NCBI GenBank assembly: GCA_005765155.1
Contig: VCCP01000007.1
Coordinates: 1,753,501 to 1,817,500 of the forward strand
Direction of reading: 5' to 3'
DNA length: 64,000 nt
From: Zelopaecilomyces penicillatus
Taxonomy: Eukaryota > Ascomycota > Sordariomycetes > Hypocreales > Pseudodiploosporaceae
Shown piece by piece: positions 1-11,290 of the stretch. A model generated the notes under the pieces. It worked only from the letters and a program-made list of their open reading frames with translations, had not been told where the DNA came from and ran no database searches. Each line of letters starts with the position of its first letter. The stretch's first letter is position 1. The position numbers and the translations under genes are program-made.

Positions 1-2336
1 AAGTAGTGCGGTTACAAAGGGTTGATGATCAGACTCACTTGGCAAGAGGACATCCACAATCTACAAGATATTGGGTCAAAGGGCGACTTACCATGAACGG
101 CTTGCTGCCCGCTGCAAAGTCTCCTTGAACGACATGCGGTTGTGGCATTTGTCTGAGTGGTGATAATTTACGGTTAGAGTGTGCACGTCATAGTCTAATC
201 GGCAGCCCAACCTCCAAAAAAAAAGAAGCAAGGCACAGCTAGATGGCCTTTGCTTGTGATGTCAGATAACGCTTCTCCCCACGTTGCCATCGTTCCAAAG
301 CCAGAGGTAGGGACATTATCCGAGACAAGCAAACGCAAAAACCAATGACGATGCCAATGCCAATCACAAGCAACAACGAGGCATGTTGGGGCGTGCAAGC
401 AAAGGGCGGGTGAGGATTTTGCCGGTCTTTGATGTCGCCCTTTGCGAATGATGAATGCGTGAGCTTTGCAACTTGGCTCAGCACATAGCGTTGCACAGTC
501 CAGTACGATATTAGTGAGCATGCATGCATCCGCACAAACCTCCTGCTGCAACCCGCCTGGCACCAACCAGTGTCCCGATTTGGCTGCTTCCTTGCGATTC
601 GGGACATCGAGTCTTTCATGTGTGCCGAGCCAGGCGGGTATGGATATTCATTCTTCTGCTCGTTCTGGTCAAGCACACAGTGTCATAGGGAACGTGCATC
701 GCCGCACCCCAACCTCCGATCGTAAAACCAGACCGATGGATTAGAAGTCTGACGCTCTGCTAGACCGCTTGCCTTCATGCCGTGCTGATCCGATCTTCGC
801 CAACTGCATCGACAGCAGAGCATGAGGAACAGCTGGGGATGTTTAGAGGAATGCGATGCAGATCAAGTCCAGCTTGTCTCTAGCACATAGTAGAAGCTCA
901 CGGCATAGTAACCGGCGATCCTGCGTCATGCCGTCATGATCGATCCCCTCTTTCTCATCCCGTTCGTTGCCAGTCCCTTTCAAGCTTGGTGTGCTATGCC
1001 ATGCACGGGCGGCCGCAAACTCAAAGGGCAAGGGCATACTTTCGCTTGAACTCTGGTATTGATATCCCTCTCCAATTACTACATTCAGGTAAGTGACACT
1101 GCCATGGCAGTTCCCGCCCAGTCGGCTTTACCAGATAGCTGGGATCAAGTTTCCGCATAGCACTGCACACAGCCTCGTCGCAATTATGATGCCAATATGA
1201 GCTTCCGCTGTTGGTCTGGTTTTCAAGCAGCCTACTACGTACATCTTAACATCCTATAGCATTAACCAAACAAAAGTGGAGGTGCGTCGCTGGTCTGTGT
1301 GTCTGTGATTTGGGCTGCCACTCTACAGCTTGATGTCCGCATCATCCAAGCCTGGACTGGTCGATTTATGTAGGGACCCTGTATACGTGGGGTGCTGAAG
1401 AACCACGTCCAGCTGAAGCCACCATTGTTAGCCCTGGCGCTGGCTGATGGCTGTGTGGCAAGCTTGCTCTGGATATTACTGATGTTTGGTGTAGCCGGTT
1501 TAGGGGCTTTATAATACAACGATACCTGAATTGGAGGCCGACAAGATCGGAGCTGCAACTCCTAAAATGTGCTGATGATTGACAGTTTTGAGATGCAGCG
1601 ACCGTGACCTTGGAGGGGCTGCAATCGTTGTCGACATTTTGAGTGTTTCAATGTTTCTCGCACTGATCAAAATCTTGTGTTTTTGTGGCTTGCGTTGTAC
1701 GACACGATATATGACACAGAATAATACTGATCAATGGCAGCAAGGCAGTCGCCGGGTTGTGACTGGAACCGACTTATGTAAAAGCGCTTTTTACAGCGCC
1801 CCTAGTTGCATTGCCTCCTAACATCAAGCTCTGATTGAAGCGAAGCTCCTGCACAGTTGTATGCCAAGGTTGCTGATACGGCCTCTACGATGTACATGAA
1901 CTTGGAATAACCCCTAATTATGAGACGATGCAACTGAAAGCAATACTGTCTTTAGCATTGCCCTTGACATAATTGTGATGGGGGAAAGGCAAGCCATAAT
2001 CAGGAATCAGAAAGCTGTATCTACCTATATGCATACAGAGAAGTACCAATAGAATATTTCATCATCAGTGATGTTGAAGCAATGTACCTATGCAGCAACA
2101 TGGATGGGAGATACTGAACTGTGTGGTTGGGTGGCATTGAAACAAAACAATGTGCTGCAGCGTGGGATGCATTCTTTCCCCTCATCAGTTAGTTATATAT
2201 TTCAGGCATTCACGCAGTATTCTTTCTTTGTAACCCTCGTCTTGATACACGCAGTATCGTCATAAATGGAGCGTCGCTTCTTGTCAACCTCCTGCCGTAT
2301 TGCAATAGAAACCTACCAAGCATCCCAGTCGCCAGT
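1..2336. other. Intergenic region, no supported gene
   Basis: Only short overlapping open frames occur here, the longest 145 codons on the minus strand at 239-676. None shows a recognisable domain, a signal peptide or a splice structure that extends it. The stretch before the BTB gene at 2337 presumably holds that gene's promoter and leader. Confidence 0.6.
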
Positions 2337-3207
2337 ATGACCGCCTCATCGCCGTCTCAATGGTAAGTCGGCAATGCTATTTATGAATAATACTCATGCT
2401 TATCTGATTAGTGTCTTGTCTTCACCTCCATACACATTTGTTGTCGGCCCGATGCAGAAAGAATATACGATCCATTCCGCTCTTGTTGCACAGCAATCAA
2501 AGAAGCTCCATGCGCTCGTCAACAACGGGCAGATGAAGGAGGCTACAGAGAGGCGAGTAGTATGGGAAGATGCCGACGAGGAAACCTTTATTCGTTTCAG
2601 CCAGTTCGCGTATACAGGATCCTACGACGAGGAAGAGACCACGGGACCCGAGGTGGCTGAGGAGTCGCTGGATGAAGTCAGACCAGAGTCTGTAGAATGG
2701 GGATGGGGTAATATTAACAAGCGAGGTGTAACAAGCGGGTTCGGAGGATTTCAAGAGGCAGACACGCAACCCCGAAATAAGAAGTCTGCATTATGGGTAA
2801 AGTTTACGGCACTCTATCCACCCTCCTCTCCAATCGCCACCGCTAGCATCGATTCATTGGACGAAGCATATATCGACGTATTCCTCCGCCATGCGCGGAT
2901 CTATGTTTTCGCAGATTACCACGGAATAGATGCATTGCAAACGCTGGCTCTTCAAAAGCTAGGACAAGCATTGTCACGATTTGAGCCCTCCACCCACGGC
3001 TACACAGTCGAGCTTGTGAAATACTGTTTCGAACACACTGTCGATAATGGAGAACAACAGACTGACAGACTTAGATCGCTTGTCTGCTTTTATGTCGCGT
3101 GCAAATTGGAGAAGCTGTGGAAGGATCCTGAAATCCAAGGCCTTACTAGCGCAATCCCTGAGTTTTCGAAAGGGCTTATTTCGATACTGATTGATAGGCT
3201 GGATTGA
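2337..3207 (+). CDS. BTB/POZ domain protein (fungal type)
   Basis: Two exons, 2337-2362 and 2412-3207, separated by a 49-nt GT-AG intron (GTAAGT donor, ATTAG acceptor); the product is 273 aa. The N-terminal half is a fungal BTB/POZ fold: a core reading YTFVVG, then YTIHSALVAQQSKKL, then WEDADEETFIRFSQFAYTG. A charged linker and a helical C-terminal part (about residues 140-273) follow. BTB domains mediate dimerisation and, in some proteins, recruitment of Cullin-3 ligases. In these short fungal proteins the partner is unknown, and no Kelch, MATH or zinc-finger domain is present. The upstream ATG at 2337 was chosen because splicing to it restores the start of the domain; the ATG at 2374 lies inside the intron. 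The BTB assignment is strong, the cellular role is not known. Confidence 0.85.
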
Positions 3208-4185
3208 ATCCTATGATTGAGGAATATGGAAGAAACCATGTAGCCTTTTAGCTTTCGGTGGAGCCAATTTCAAGTACTTTTGATATGTCACACCATCTAC
3301 TCGTGAGGCTCATCAATCTACCATCATCTTGATATGCTGCAAATAAATTCGAGCTCTTATATATTGCAAGCGTATAACTCTATTAACATGATAGAAAATG
3401 CCTGAATCCGCCATTTCATAGACCTGATGATGGGCTAGATGCTTATCATTGTGCGTCTATAATTCTAAGAAAATGCTGTTCATCGGGACGAAGTCTGGCG
3501 CAAGCCCTGTAGCTTTATACCCATAGCAGTACATGGCGGCTCAATCTCTCACTATCAATGCATTGTATGTCATTTATACACAAGAACTAATCGAGGCTCA
3601 GGTCATCTGCTACATAGTGGTATAGTAGAGTAGTTGCTGCATCAAGACAACAAACATGTAGCGTCTGTTGAGCCATGTAACGCGGATACTATACACTATT
3701 GATTAAATACGATGGGAAAACGTTTCATCGGTTGACCTAGTTGGGCGAATTATTCTCTACTGTTACTTTCTACAGCAGTGACAACACTCGTGTTAATCTC
3801 AGCCCTCTCTCTCGTTCCAATCACACGTGTCGTGTCGAGAAAGAGTCGTTCCATATCGTTTCATATAATGCTTTTGGAGAACACATCTGCTAGAATAGTT
3901 CTGCACATATGGGGGAACATGGAGCGTTTCGGCCAACACTGATCACACTATTTGACGAGAGTAAAGACATTTTAGCGTCTGAGCGCATTGCCGATTTCGA
4001 TAGCTTTCTGTGAATGGTACATGGTCTACAAGACAGTGGAAGCTGCTACAGTAGCTATTCAGTAAGGAACATCCATCAATCATGACATCAGTGTGAGCAA
4101 GTAAAGGTGGGCAGAGACGCTGCAATATTTTCATTTCCCGCCGCCATGGAACATGGGCTGTAATCTAGACTTGGCTGTTGCAAAA
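3208..4185. other. AT-rich intergenic region
   Basis: There is no ORF with a recognisable product and no obvious repeat. It separates the BTB gene from the decayed secreted-protein copy on the opposite strand and probably contains both 3' ends. Confidence 0.5.
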
Positions 4186-4316
4186 TTAAGAAGAGATAGA
4201 ACACCTAGATTTCATTTTGATAGTCAAGCTATAACATAGAACTAGGTATACAGATAGATGTCCACAATTTGGTAGGGTGTGTGATGGTTTTTGCCGGGGT
4301 TTTATATTTATGAGCT

Positions 4317-4900
4317 TCACCAGAAGCGATCCTGAAGATCGTACCAAATCAGCATTATCGGACCTGGTGAACTGTTCAATAGATGCCCTGATACTTTTGA
4401 CACGTGCCTGAAAGATGCCAGAGAGTGCCTGTGAAGAAAAGTATTCGCCCAAAGCAACATGAGATAAACGCTCAGTAATAATAAGCTTGTCGTAGAGCGG
4501 GAAGCTACGCGATTTACTTGTATATACCTCGCTGTGGATTTGGAAATCGCTTCCTCTCTCACGGATCGCCTTTCTGATGTTTTCCTGATAATTGAAAAGG
4601 TCAAATTTGGATGAAGCCATCGAGCGCAGCAACGATAGGATGCCACAAGGCTTTTTTAGGCGTACAAAATTTGTTGAGCTCCATTGCTCTAAACAGGCAA
4701 CACATCAGAAGCAATGCGATAGGTAGATGGAAACTCTGTTTTAATTGCGCCTGATAATTGAAGAAGATGTAGGGAGACGTAGGATTCTCGTATCAAGCAC
4801 AAGTAGATCTGCCCATGCGCATCATACAAGGTAGAACCGTTGAACACACTCATTCTCTCTACTAAATATACAAAAGGAGGTCCCGTCTTCCCCAAACCCC
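4317..4900 (-). pseudogene. Decayed second copy of the small secreted protein gene
   Basis: Fragments in more than one minus frame resemble the intact gene just to the right (5089-5889). Around 4810-4860 there is RM followed by LYDAHGQIY, matching RM and LYDQHEGRFY. Around 4530-4600 there is QENIRKAI, matching RENIKQAM. At 4327-4428 there is ALSGIFQARVKS, matching ELSPILMERVES. The intron before this last block is conserved in position: donor GTATAT after 4528, acceptor TTCACAG, exon resuming at 4428 (99 nt). The signal-peptide exon and the first intron donor are not recognisable, and the first two fragments are out of frame with each other. I therefore read it as a broken tandem paralogue. 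A divergent functional gene with a different exon structure is the alternative. Confidence 0.45.
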
Positions 4901-5088
4901 AAGTATCTCCCCAGCTCCTACACAAGAACCCCAACACTTGAACCACCTCAGTAGATCAGATCTCACTCAGATGTCCGCATCCCTCTCCATCAAACATCAA
5001 ACAACCACCACGAAACTCCCATTAGATCTTTTCGTCTTTCCCTCTACATTGCGGGGTAGGGTCCATCCCACAACAAACCGGTACTTGA

Positions 5089-5889
5089 TCATTGTAAACA
5101 AGTTTGAGTACTTGCTTTGCACGTCAAGTAACTGACCAGTTTGTCGATTTCTTCTTCAACATGTAGCGCCGATGACTCAAACTTTTTACTCTCACTTTCA
5201 ACACGCTCCATCAAGATGGGAGATAGTTCCTATAAAATCCAGTATTAGCGCAAAGACGAATGACAAAAAGAAAAAAAACTCTAGATGTTTGATAACGGAT
5301 AGCTCTTTGTATAGAGAGAGAGTCAAAGAAGTGTTGCATGCTACCTTCAACCTGTTTTTGAACTGGAGTCCTGCTTCGGCCATTGCTTGTTTGATATTTT
5401 CTCGGCCCTTAAAATTGTTGGCTGTGTTGTAAAAGGCTTCAAACGCGGCGTGAGACTGATCGATAAAGCCCTCCCAGAATAAATAAACATTTTCGGCATC
5501 AGGGCCCTCGGGTACAGGCTTTAGGTCGGTGGCGGTACCAGTGACGGATTCGAGGTTCTTACGAGTTACAGTTGTCAAAGAATAGATTGCTTCCTAGAAG
5601 AATAAGAAAAATCAGATCCAGCTCTCTCTCTCACTTATAAAAAAGACAAAAAAAAAAAGAAGACATCACCAACAAGAGGGGTGTTGGTAAACCTTACATA
5701 AAACCTTCCTTCATGCTGGTCATACAAATCTGCGTCTTTTGAACTTGCAGCCGATACTATTAATCGTATGTTGACCATTCTATCGGCTGCATAGCCAAGG
5801 TCTCTCCATAGGCGAACGACGTCCGCTGAGATGAGGTTTGTATGCAATGCGAGCAAAGAGAGAAATAGAAAATGGAAAGGAAGCTTCAT
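5089..5889 (-). CDS. Small secreted protein of unknown function
   Basis: Three exons on the minus strand, 5889-5698, 5593-5345 and 5229-5089, with introns of 104 and 115 nt; all junctions are phase 0 with GTAAGG/TTCTAG and GTAGCA/TTATAG borders. The product is 193 aa. Residues 1-22 are a typical secretion signal (MKLPFHFLFLSLLALHTNLISA), and the mature part is largely helical and charged with two cysteines near the C-terminus (SYLTCKASTQTC). No known domain is recognised. Many fungi carry such small secreted proteins as effectors or cell-surface proteins, but nothing here proves either. A decayed homologous copy lies immediately downstream, so this is a locally duplicated family. If the last donor-like GTCAGT after EEIDKL is used, the C-terminus would differ. 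Confidence 0.7.
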
Positions 5890-6168
5890 GATGATGCTTA
5901 TTTGATCAGCGTGAAAATGCAGCGGCTAATTGCTGTATGTTTGTTGCTCAGATGCTTTGATTCTGGGTTGCTTTGATGTGTAGGCACAGTGTGTTCAAAC
6001 AAAGGCTGGTCCAGACAGATCGTCTTTTATGTTAAATATTAATAAAATAAAAAAACACAATCGGACGGCTTCTCCTTTGTCATCAGTCATGTTGGGTGTC
6101 CTGTAGATTATGTCTCATGTTAATAGGCAAGACCCGTATAATGGTCTCCCGCTGACGTCTTTGTTAAA

Positions 6169-6628
6169 GAGCATTGCTAAATGCCGCCTCACTGTTTACT
6201 AGTTGCCACCTCACATGGCCTGTGCAGTCAACAGTGGAATCCCCACATCCCCATCTCATATGTATGTAGCACCAAATTCTGGTACAGGGGCCTGGGGATA
6301 AATAGTGCAGTACAAATACCCTCTCTCTAGCTACCTTGAAAGGGCTATTATACAGGCTGTTATGAGGCTATCGCGAAACTGTTGCGTGGGCTGCTGGCCG
6401 GGCTATTATGAGGTTATCACGAGGCTGTTGTGTGGGCTCTAATGAGGTTATCGCGAGGTTGAAGAATAGCTTCATTGTATTTGCACTGCACTATTCATTC
6501 CCATGCCCCTGCACCCGAATTTGGTGCTACAGGATGGGGGTGTGGGGATTCCACTGAACTACTAAATCTATTGCACAGGCCCTTGAGGTGGCAACTAGCA
6601 CAAAGTGAGGTGGCAATTAGCACTGCTC
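6169..6628. mobile_element. Inverted-repeat (MITE/foldback) element with 8-bp target duplication, hAT-like
   Basis: The left end GAGCATTGCTAA at 6169 and the reverse complement of the right end GAGCAGTGCTAA at 6628 begin two long imperfect inverted arms of about 160 bp. Shared landmarks include GCCACCTCA, GTGGAATCCCCACA, TGTAGCACCAAATTC and AATAGTGCAGT. The element is flanked by identical TTGTTAAA at 6161-6168 and 6629-6636. An 8-bp target-site duplication is characteristic of hAT-superfamily transposons. There is no room for a transposase in 460 bp, so it would be non-autonomous. A short tandem repeat fills the loop. The boundaries come directly from the sequence; the hAT assignment is inference from duplication length. 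Confidence 0.75.
6360..6461 (+). repeat. Imperfect tandem repeat inside the inverted-repeat element
   Basis: About two and a half copies of a unit beginning TTATGAGGCTATCGCGA and ending TTGCGTGGGCT occur at 6360, 6406 and 6440. They sit in the loop between the inverted arms. Confidence 0.65.
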
Positions 6629-6636
6629 TTGTTAAA

Positions 6637-8206
6637 TATACCCGTTCAACCGTACATAAACTAGGTATACCTGTACATTATGTACCAAGGTCTTCTGTGT
6701 GAGCTTTCGGTGCGACAAAATTTAATTGCTTGCCGCCGGTGACAATTCCTAACCGGCTTGCATGCAACTGCAAGACAAGACACGTGATGTTAAAATGATG
6801 GTGTCTCTGACGGCCGTCATGGCAAGTTTGTTGCAAGAGGAAGGCCCGTGATTGTGGGTGAACTGCGTCTCTATCTGTTCACATTGTAGCTTGTAAATTG
6901 TCTAGGTACGCAAGTCTCTCGGTATTGAACTGTCGAGGCTTGGAATCGATCGGGACAGTGCAATTGGGGCGATTGTACAGAGGAGACATCGTCGGTTAAG
7001 GAGAGACGAGCAGCATGTCATTCGTGATATGGTCGAGTTGCGAGACGCGGCAAAACGGGTAAGCAGGGCCGGGACATGGCAGACACCGATAGAAACCGTT
7101 CCAGGCTTAAATAGCCCATAATTAGCGTTTGACGGATTCTGGGGCTTTGCACAAGAGGCGCCGCCATGACGATCATTCAAGGTGGTTTTCTGTTAGCACA
7201 CTAATAATACTTCAATTCATGACAGAGGCGGGATGTGAAGACTGACATAGCATTGATGTACTGCGCAATAAATGCAACTTGCTTGCTTGCCCATCAGCAG
7301 GTGTTGGAGGCAATAGAGTTGTGCATTTCACCAAGTCTGCTTCCTTCGCGATTAATGAAATACAGTGGCTGCACAAGATCTTATCAACACGCTTGTACGG
7401 GCTTACTCAGACTTCCCCTTTGGGCTGTGGTTAAAGCCCCTCATGGCGGGGCAGCCGTCAATGGCAAAGTACGTAATACGTCTAAGCTTTGAGGGGTTAC
7501 ACGCCGAGACTTGCATAGTAGATGGAGATGATGTCGGTACTTTCATGCTGTTGTTTATGTCTGTCAAGTCTTGACAATGCAATGCAATGTATTCATACGG
7601 ACTTGACTACGTTTAAGCCTCGTGGCATTTAATATGATCTCCTCTGTCAACTCTATTTGAGCTTGCAGGTGTGCCTGTAAATACCATGGTGGTGTAGAAG
7701 AGATCGGTTTCTAGGCACTGCGCGCACTGTAACATCTTCAATACAGCCCTAAACGAGCCAAGCAGCTTTGTGGGGGTGGAGGACAAATACCGCAGAGGGC
7801 CCCATGATTGGATGCAATGCAACGGATTGAGTCGTCAAGGCTGGCAGACGTTACGCTGATTGGACAATTCAACAAGCCACAGATTACTGTCCGCATGCAG
7901 GACTAAGCCCACGATGGACTTGAGTCTTGGGATGGACAGACGGAACGCATCGCAGTCCCCGAAACCCGACTGGCCGAAACATCAGGGTCCCTGAATCCTG
8001 ACTGAGCATTGCGGTGCGGTGTCGCAACTTTCGCCAACACGGGCCGCCTTCTTTCTTTCCTCCTTGCTTCTTTTTTTTGCCTCTTTCCGTCTCTTTGTTC
8101 GTCTGGAGATGCTTGCTGTGTTGTCTGTTGAGGTGTTCTAGTTGTCCCATTCTCAACCCTTCCTTGTTCTTTTCTTCCCCTCCTCCTTTCAAAGGCTATT
8201 CACACA
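6637..8206. other. Intergenic region and leader of the UbiB-like gene
   Basis: There is no supported coding sequence. Short frames at 6902-7180 and 7235-7822 lack domains. The last 150 bases become pyrimidine-rich, which is typical of the promoter or leader of an expressed fungal gene. Confidence 0.5.
8040..8190 (+). promoter_or_regulatory. Pyrimidine-rich leader of the UbiB-like gene
   Basis: A run of CT-rich blocks (CTTTCTTTCCTCC, CTTCTTTTTTTTGCC, TTCTTTTCTTCCCCTCC) lies just before the ATG at 8207. Such tracts commonly mark transcription start regions of constitutively expressed filamentous-fungal genes. No TATA box is evident. Confidence 0.35.
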
Positions 8207-10137
8207 ATGGCGTCCCTGCGCCTGCTCCAGGCAGCGGCATCGTCGCCAATGCTCTATCGCACGACGAGCTCAAGGCTGCCGCTGAGCCTGCAGTTGCGTC
8301 TGCGCTCACAATGCATTGCCTCCAGCCGCCATATCATCTCTAGAAATGCCAGCACAACCACAACCACAAGCGCTGCTGCAGCCTCAGAAGCTGCTGCGCC
8401 GTTGCCATCGCCGCGCCGGAAGCTGAGATGGTACTGGAAGACGCTCATCGGCCTTGGAGTGCTTCTTGGAGGCAGTGCAGTCACAGGCGTTCTGGTAGAT
8501 AGGTATGCCATGGGAGGCGTGATGCAGCGCAGTCTCCGCGCGTATCTTGTTCTGGCGTCCATCACCAGCGATTACAAAATGCACACGGGTGAAAACCCGA
8601 TCTTGGGGCGTTTGCCGATGGAGGTGCTTCATGAGCGTAATGCGCCCCGCGTTTGTAGCATGATCAAGGACAATGGTGGTCTGTACCTCAAGGCTGGCCA
8701 GGCTATTGCCGTGCAGGGCAATGTCCTGCCTGATGCCTACCAGCGCGAATTCACAGCCATGTTTGACGATGCCATGCAGATGTCGTGGAGCGACACTGAG
8801 GCTGTTATCAAGGAGGACTTTGGCCGCAGTGTGGAGGAGGTGTTTGGTGAGGGCTTCGAGCTCAAGCCCCGAGCTTCGGCCTCAATTGCGCAAGTGCATT
8901 ATGCCAAACTGGCGGATGGGCGAGAGGTTGCCATCAAGATTCAGAAGAGGCAGATTGCGGCACAGGTTGGATGGGATCTGTGGACTTTCAAGTAAGTGAT
9001 TTTGTGAACTTCACCAACCTCATCTCAAGCAATGAATTTTTTTGTGAGAGTTTCTTTGAAGCGTGAGCTGACCAGATTTCACCTGTTCATAGGATCTTGA
9101 CTGGCTGGATTGCAGAGCTGACCAAGATTCCCATGCAAAATCTTGGATCATTCGTCATGGACAATGTCATGCTCGAGACCGACTTCGAAAACGAGGGCCT
9201 CAACTCCGTCAAGATGGCCGAGTTCATCGAAGCGGATCCCCGATTCCGAGACCGCGTCTACATTCCCAAGTATTACCCCGAGCTCAGCACAAAGAGAGTC
9301 ATGACCACAGAATGGATCCGCGGCGCCAAACTCTGGGACAAGGACATCATCACAGGCAAATATGACGCCTCCGCCGACCAGAGCCTAGGCACTGCGGGCA
9401 TGGGCCTCAACGGCGGCGAGGTCATGCAGACGGTCATCGACTTCTTCTCTTCGCAAATGTTCCAATGGGGCTTTGTGCACTGCGATCCGCATCCGGGTAA
9501 TATGTTTGTTCGCCGGCTGCCCAGTGGCAAGCCTCAGGTCGTGCTCATTGACCACGGTCTCTACGTCACACTCAACAGCGACCTGCGCCGACAATACGCC
9601 CGCTTCTGGAGAGCTCTTTTGACAGCCGACCAGCAGGGACTCAACGAAGTAGCGGAGCAGTGGGGCATGAAGGATGCGAACCCATGGGCTGATATCTTCC
9701 TTTCCCGCGAGAAGAAGGCGGCCAAGGTCGATCCTAATGAGACGCCAGAGGAGCGTTCCAAGCGTCTCATTGATGAGGCGGGCGCCGTCTTTGGAGAGGA
9801 TGGGCTGTGGCCGCAGGAGATTATGTTCTTGGAGCGCAACCTGGGCATTGTGCAGGGAAGCAACCGATTCTATGGCTCACCAGTGAACCGTATCGGACTT
9901 ATTGGCCGTTCAGCGATGCGATCACTCTGCGAGGACCAGCAGGAGACTTTCCGCCAGACGATGTGGTCCCGATGGGTGCTGTTCATCCTGGATGCTGTAT
10001 TCTACATCAGCCGGGCTAAGCAGTTCCTGGGCTACAGCAAGGGTTTCGAGGAGGAGCTGAAGGAAGCCGAGGACAGGGCGGCAAAGGAATTGAAGGGTGC
10101 CATGGACGACCTGTTTGGCACTGTGGAGGTGGAGTAG
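8207..10137 (+). CDS. Mitochondrial ABC1/ADCK (UbiB) family atypical kinase-like protein
   Basis: Two exons, 8207-8991 and 9093-10137, with one 101-nt intron (GTAAGT ... CATAG); 609 aa. Residues 1-50 form an Arg/Ser/Ala-rich presequence typical of mitochondrial import. A hydrophobic segment at about 78-97 follows the basic RRKLRWYWK. The UbiB hallmarks are present: KAGQ at 162-165 (KxGQ motif), an Ala-rich loop PRASASIAQVH near 221-231 in place of a glycine loop, VAIK at 241-244, CDPHPGN at about 392-398, and IDHG at 414-417 where kinases have DFG. The family acts in mitochondrial lipid and coenzyme Q homeostasis. The DHG form and single N-terminal membrane anchor suggest the ADCK1/Mcp2 (Cqd2) branch rather than Coq8, but that subfamily call is inference. 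Confidence 0.9.
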
Positions 10138-11290
10138 ACAAATATTCTGCTGTTCATCGAAAACACCACCATTTTGGCCTACATTTAGGTAGGTATTCAC
10201 CCCCACATTACCTACCCTACTTCTTATATCTTGTACATGAAACGAAAAAGGAAAAAAGGATAGCGGATATTGATGTTTTACGAAGCTTTTTAAGGAGATG
10301 ATCTCTGGGAAAAGAGACTCTCAAGCTCGTCACACTTTTTTTTTTTTGTCTAGTACTTTTGATGGGTAGAGATTTTTATTTTGGTCTCTTAGAAATAGAA
10401 AAAAAAAACACTGTACTCTATCAAACTATGAATGGGCACCTCGATGAAGAAGTGACTGGAATGTTAGAAATGCTTCATTAATAATCTGACTATGTGTTTG
10501 GCTGCAACTTGACAGTATTGGATTCTTATTGCTGCCTTCGAACCAGCTTGTTATAGGGCCGTTTCAGAGGCGATGGCTGGCTACTGAAAGCACAATGCAT
10601 GGAATTTTGCACGTGCATGCGCATTCCTTGAGGCGCAGTTCGCCTGCCTTGCGCGAATTTGCCACATGTGTCACTGAAGAGTGGGTAAAATGATGTAATA
10701 TCCTGTCCCTGCGTACTGCATGAGTGAGGCGGCGCCTGGGGGAAAAGTTTTCTAGCCAATCAGTACGCGCTGAAACAGGTGCACGTGAAATCTAGCCACC
10801 GGAAAGCGCCTCGGACCGGTTCGTGCGACTGTCCCTTTGCTGGTTATAAATACGCCAATCTCCCTGCACTTGTTCGGTTGCTGCATTCTTCTCCAGTTTC
10901 CATCATCGACTCCACCTCACAAAGGGGTCCGTTTCTTGAGGCATCGCCATGCTTCGGTAACACTACCTGAAAGCGAATGCTCAGTATGGAGCTTCGCAAT
11001 TCTTGTTTCTTCTTTTTTTATGAGCTGTTGAGTCATCACTCCAGCTCCAGCGGGTACATCCTGCGCGTCCTGCCCTGTGCACTGCACCATGTGGACTACT
11101 TGGACGTGCCATTTATCCTGTTCGGGGGTTCCGAGGGTCGTCTGTCATTCACGCAAATGACAGTCGCATCGCCCAGTCCCATTCAACGTGATACAAAGGC
11201 CACTCGGCGATCCTCACCCGTTCTGCCATGCTGGCGTTGCTGGTCACGTCTTGGGATTTCGAGTACCAAAGTGTTCTATTGAGCGACTCA
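10138..11290. other. Intergenic region downstream of the UbiB-like gene
   Basis: The first 300 bases are AT-rich with poly-A and poly-T runs, probably the 3' end of the preceding gene. Beyond that, frames up to 101 codons exist without recognisable features. Nothing else is supported. Confidence 0.5.
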
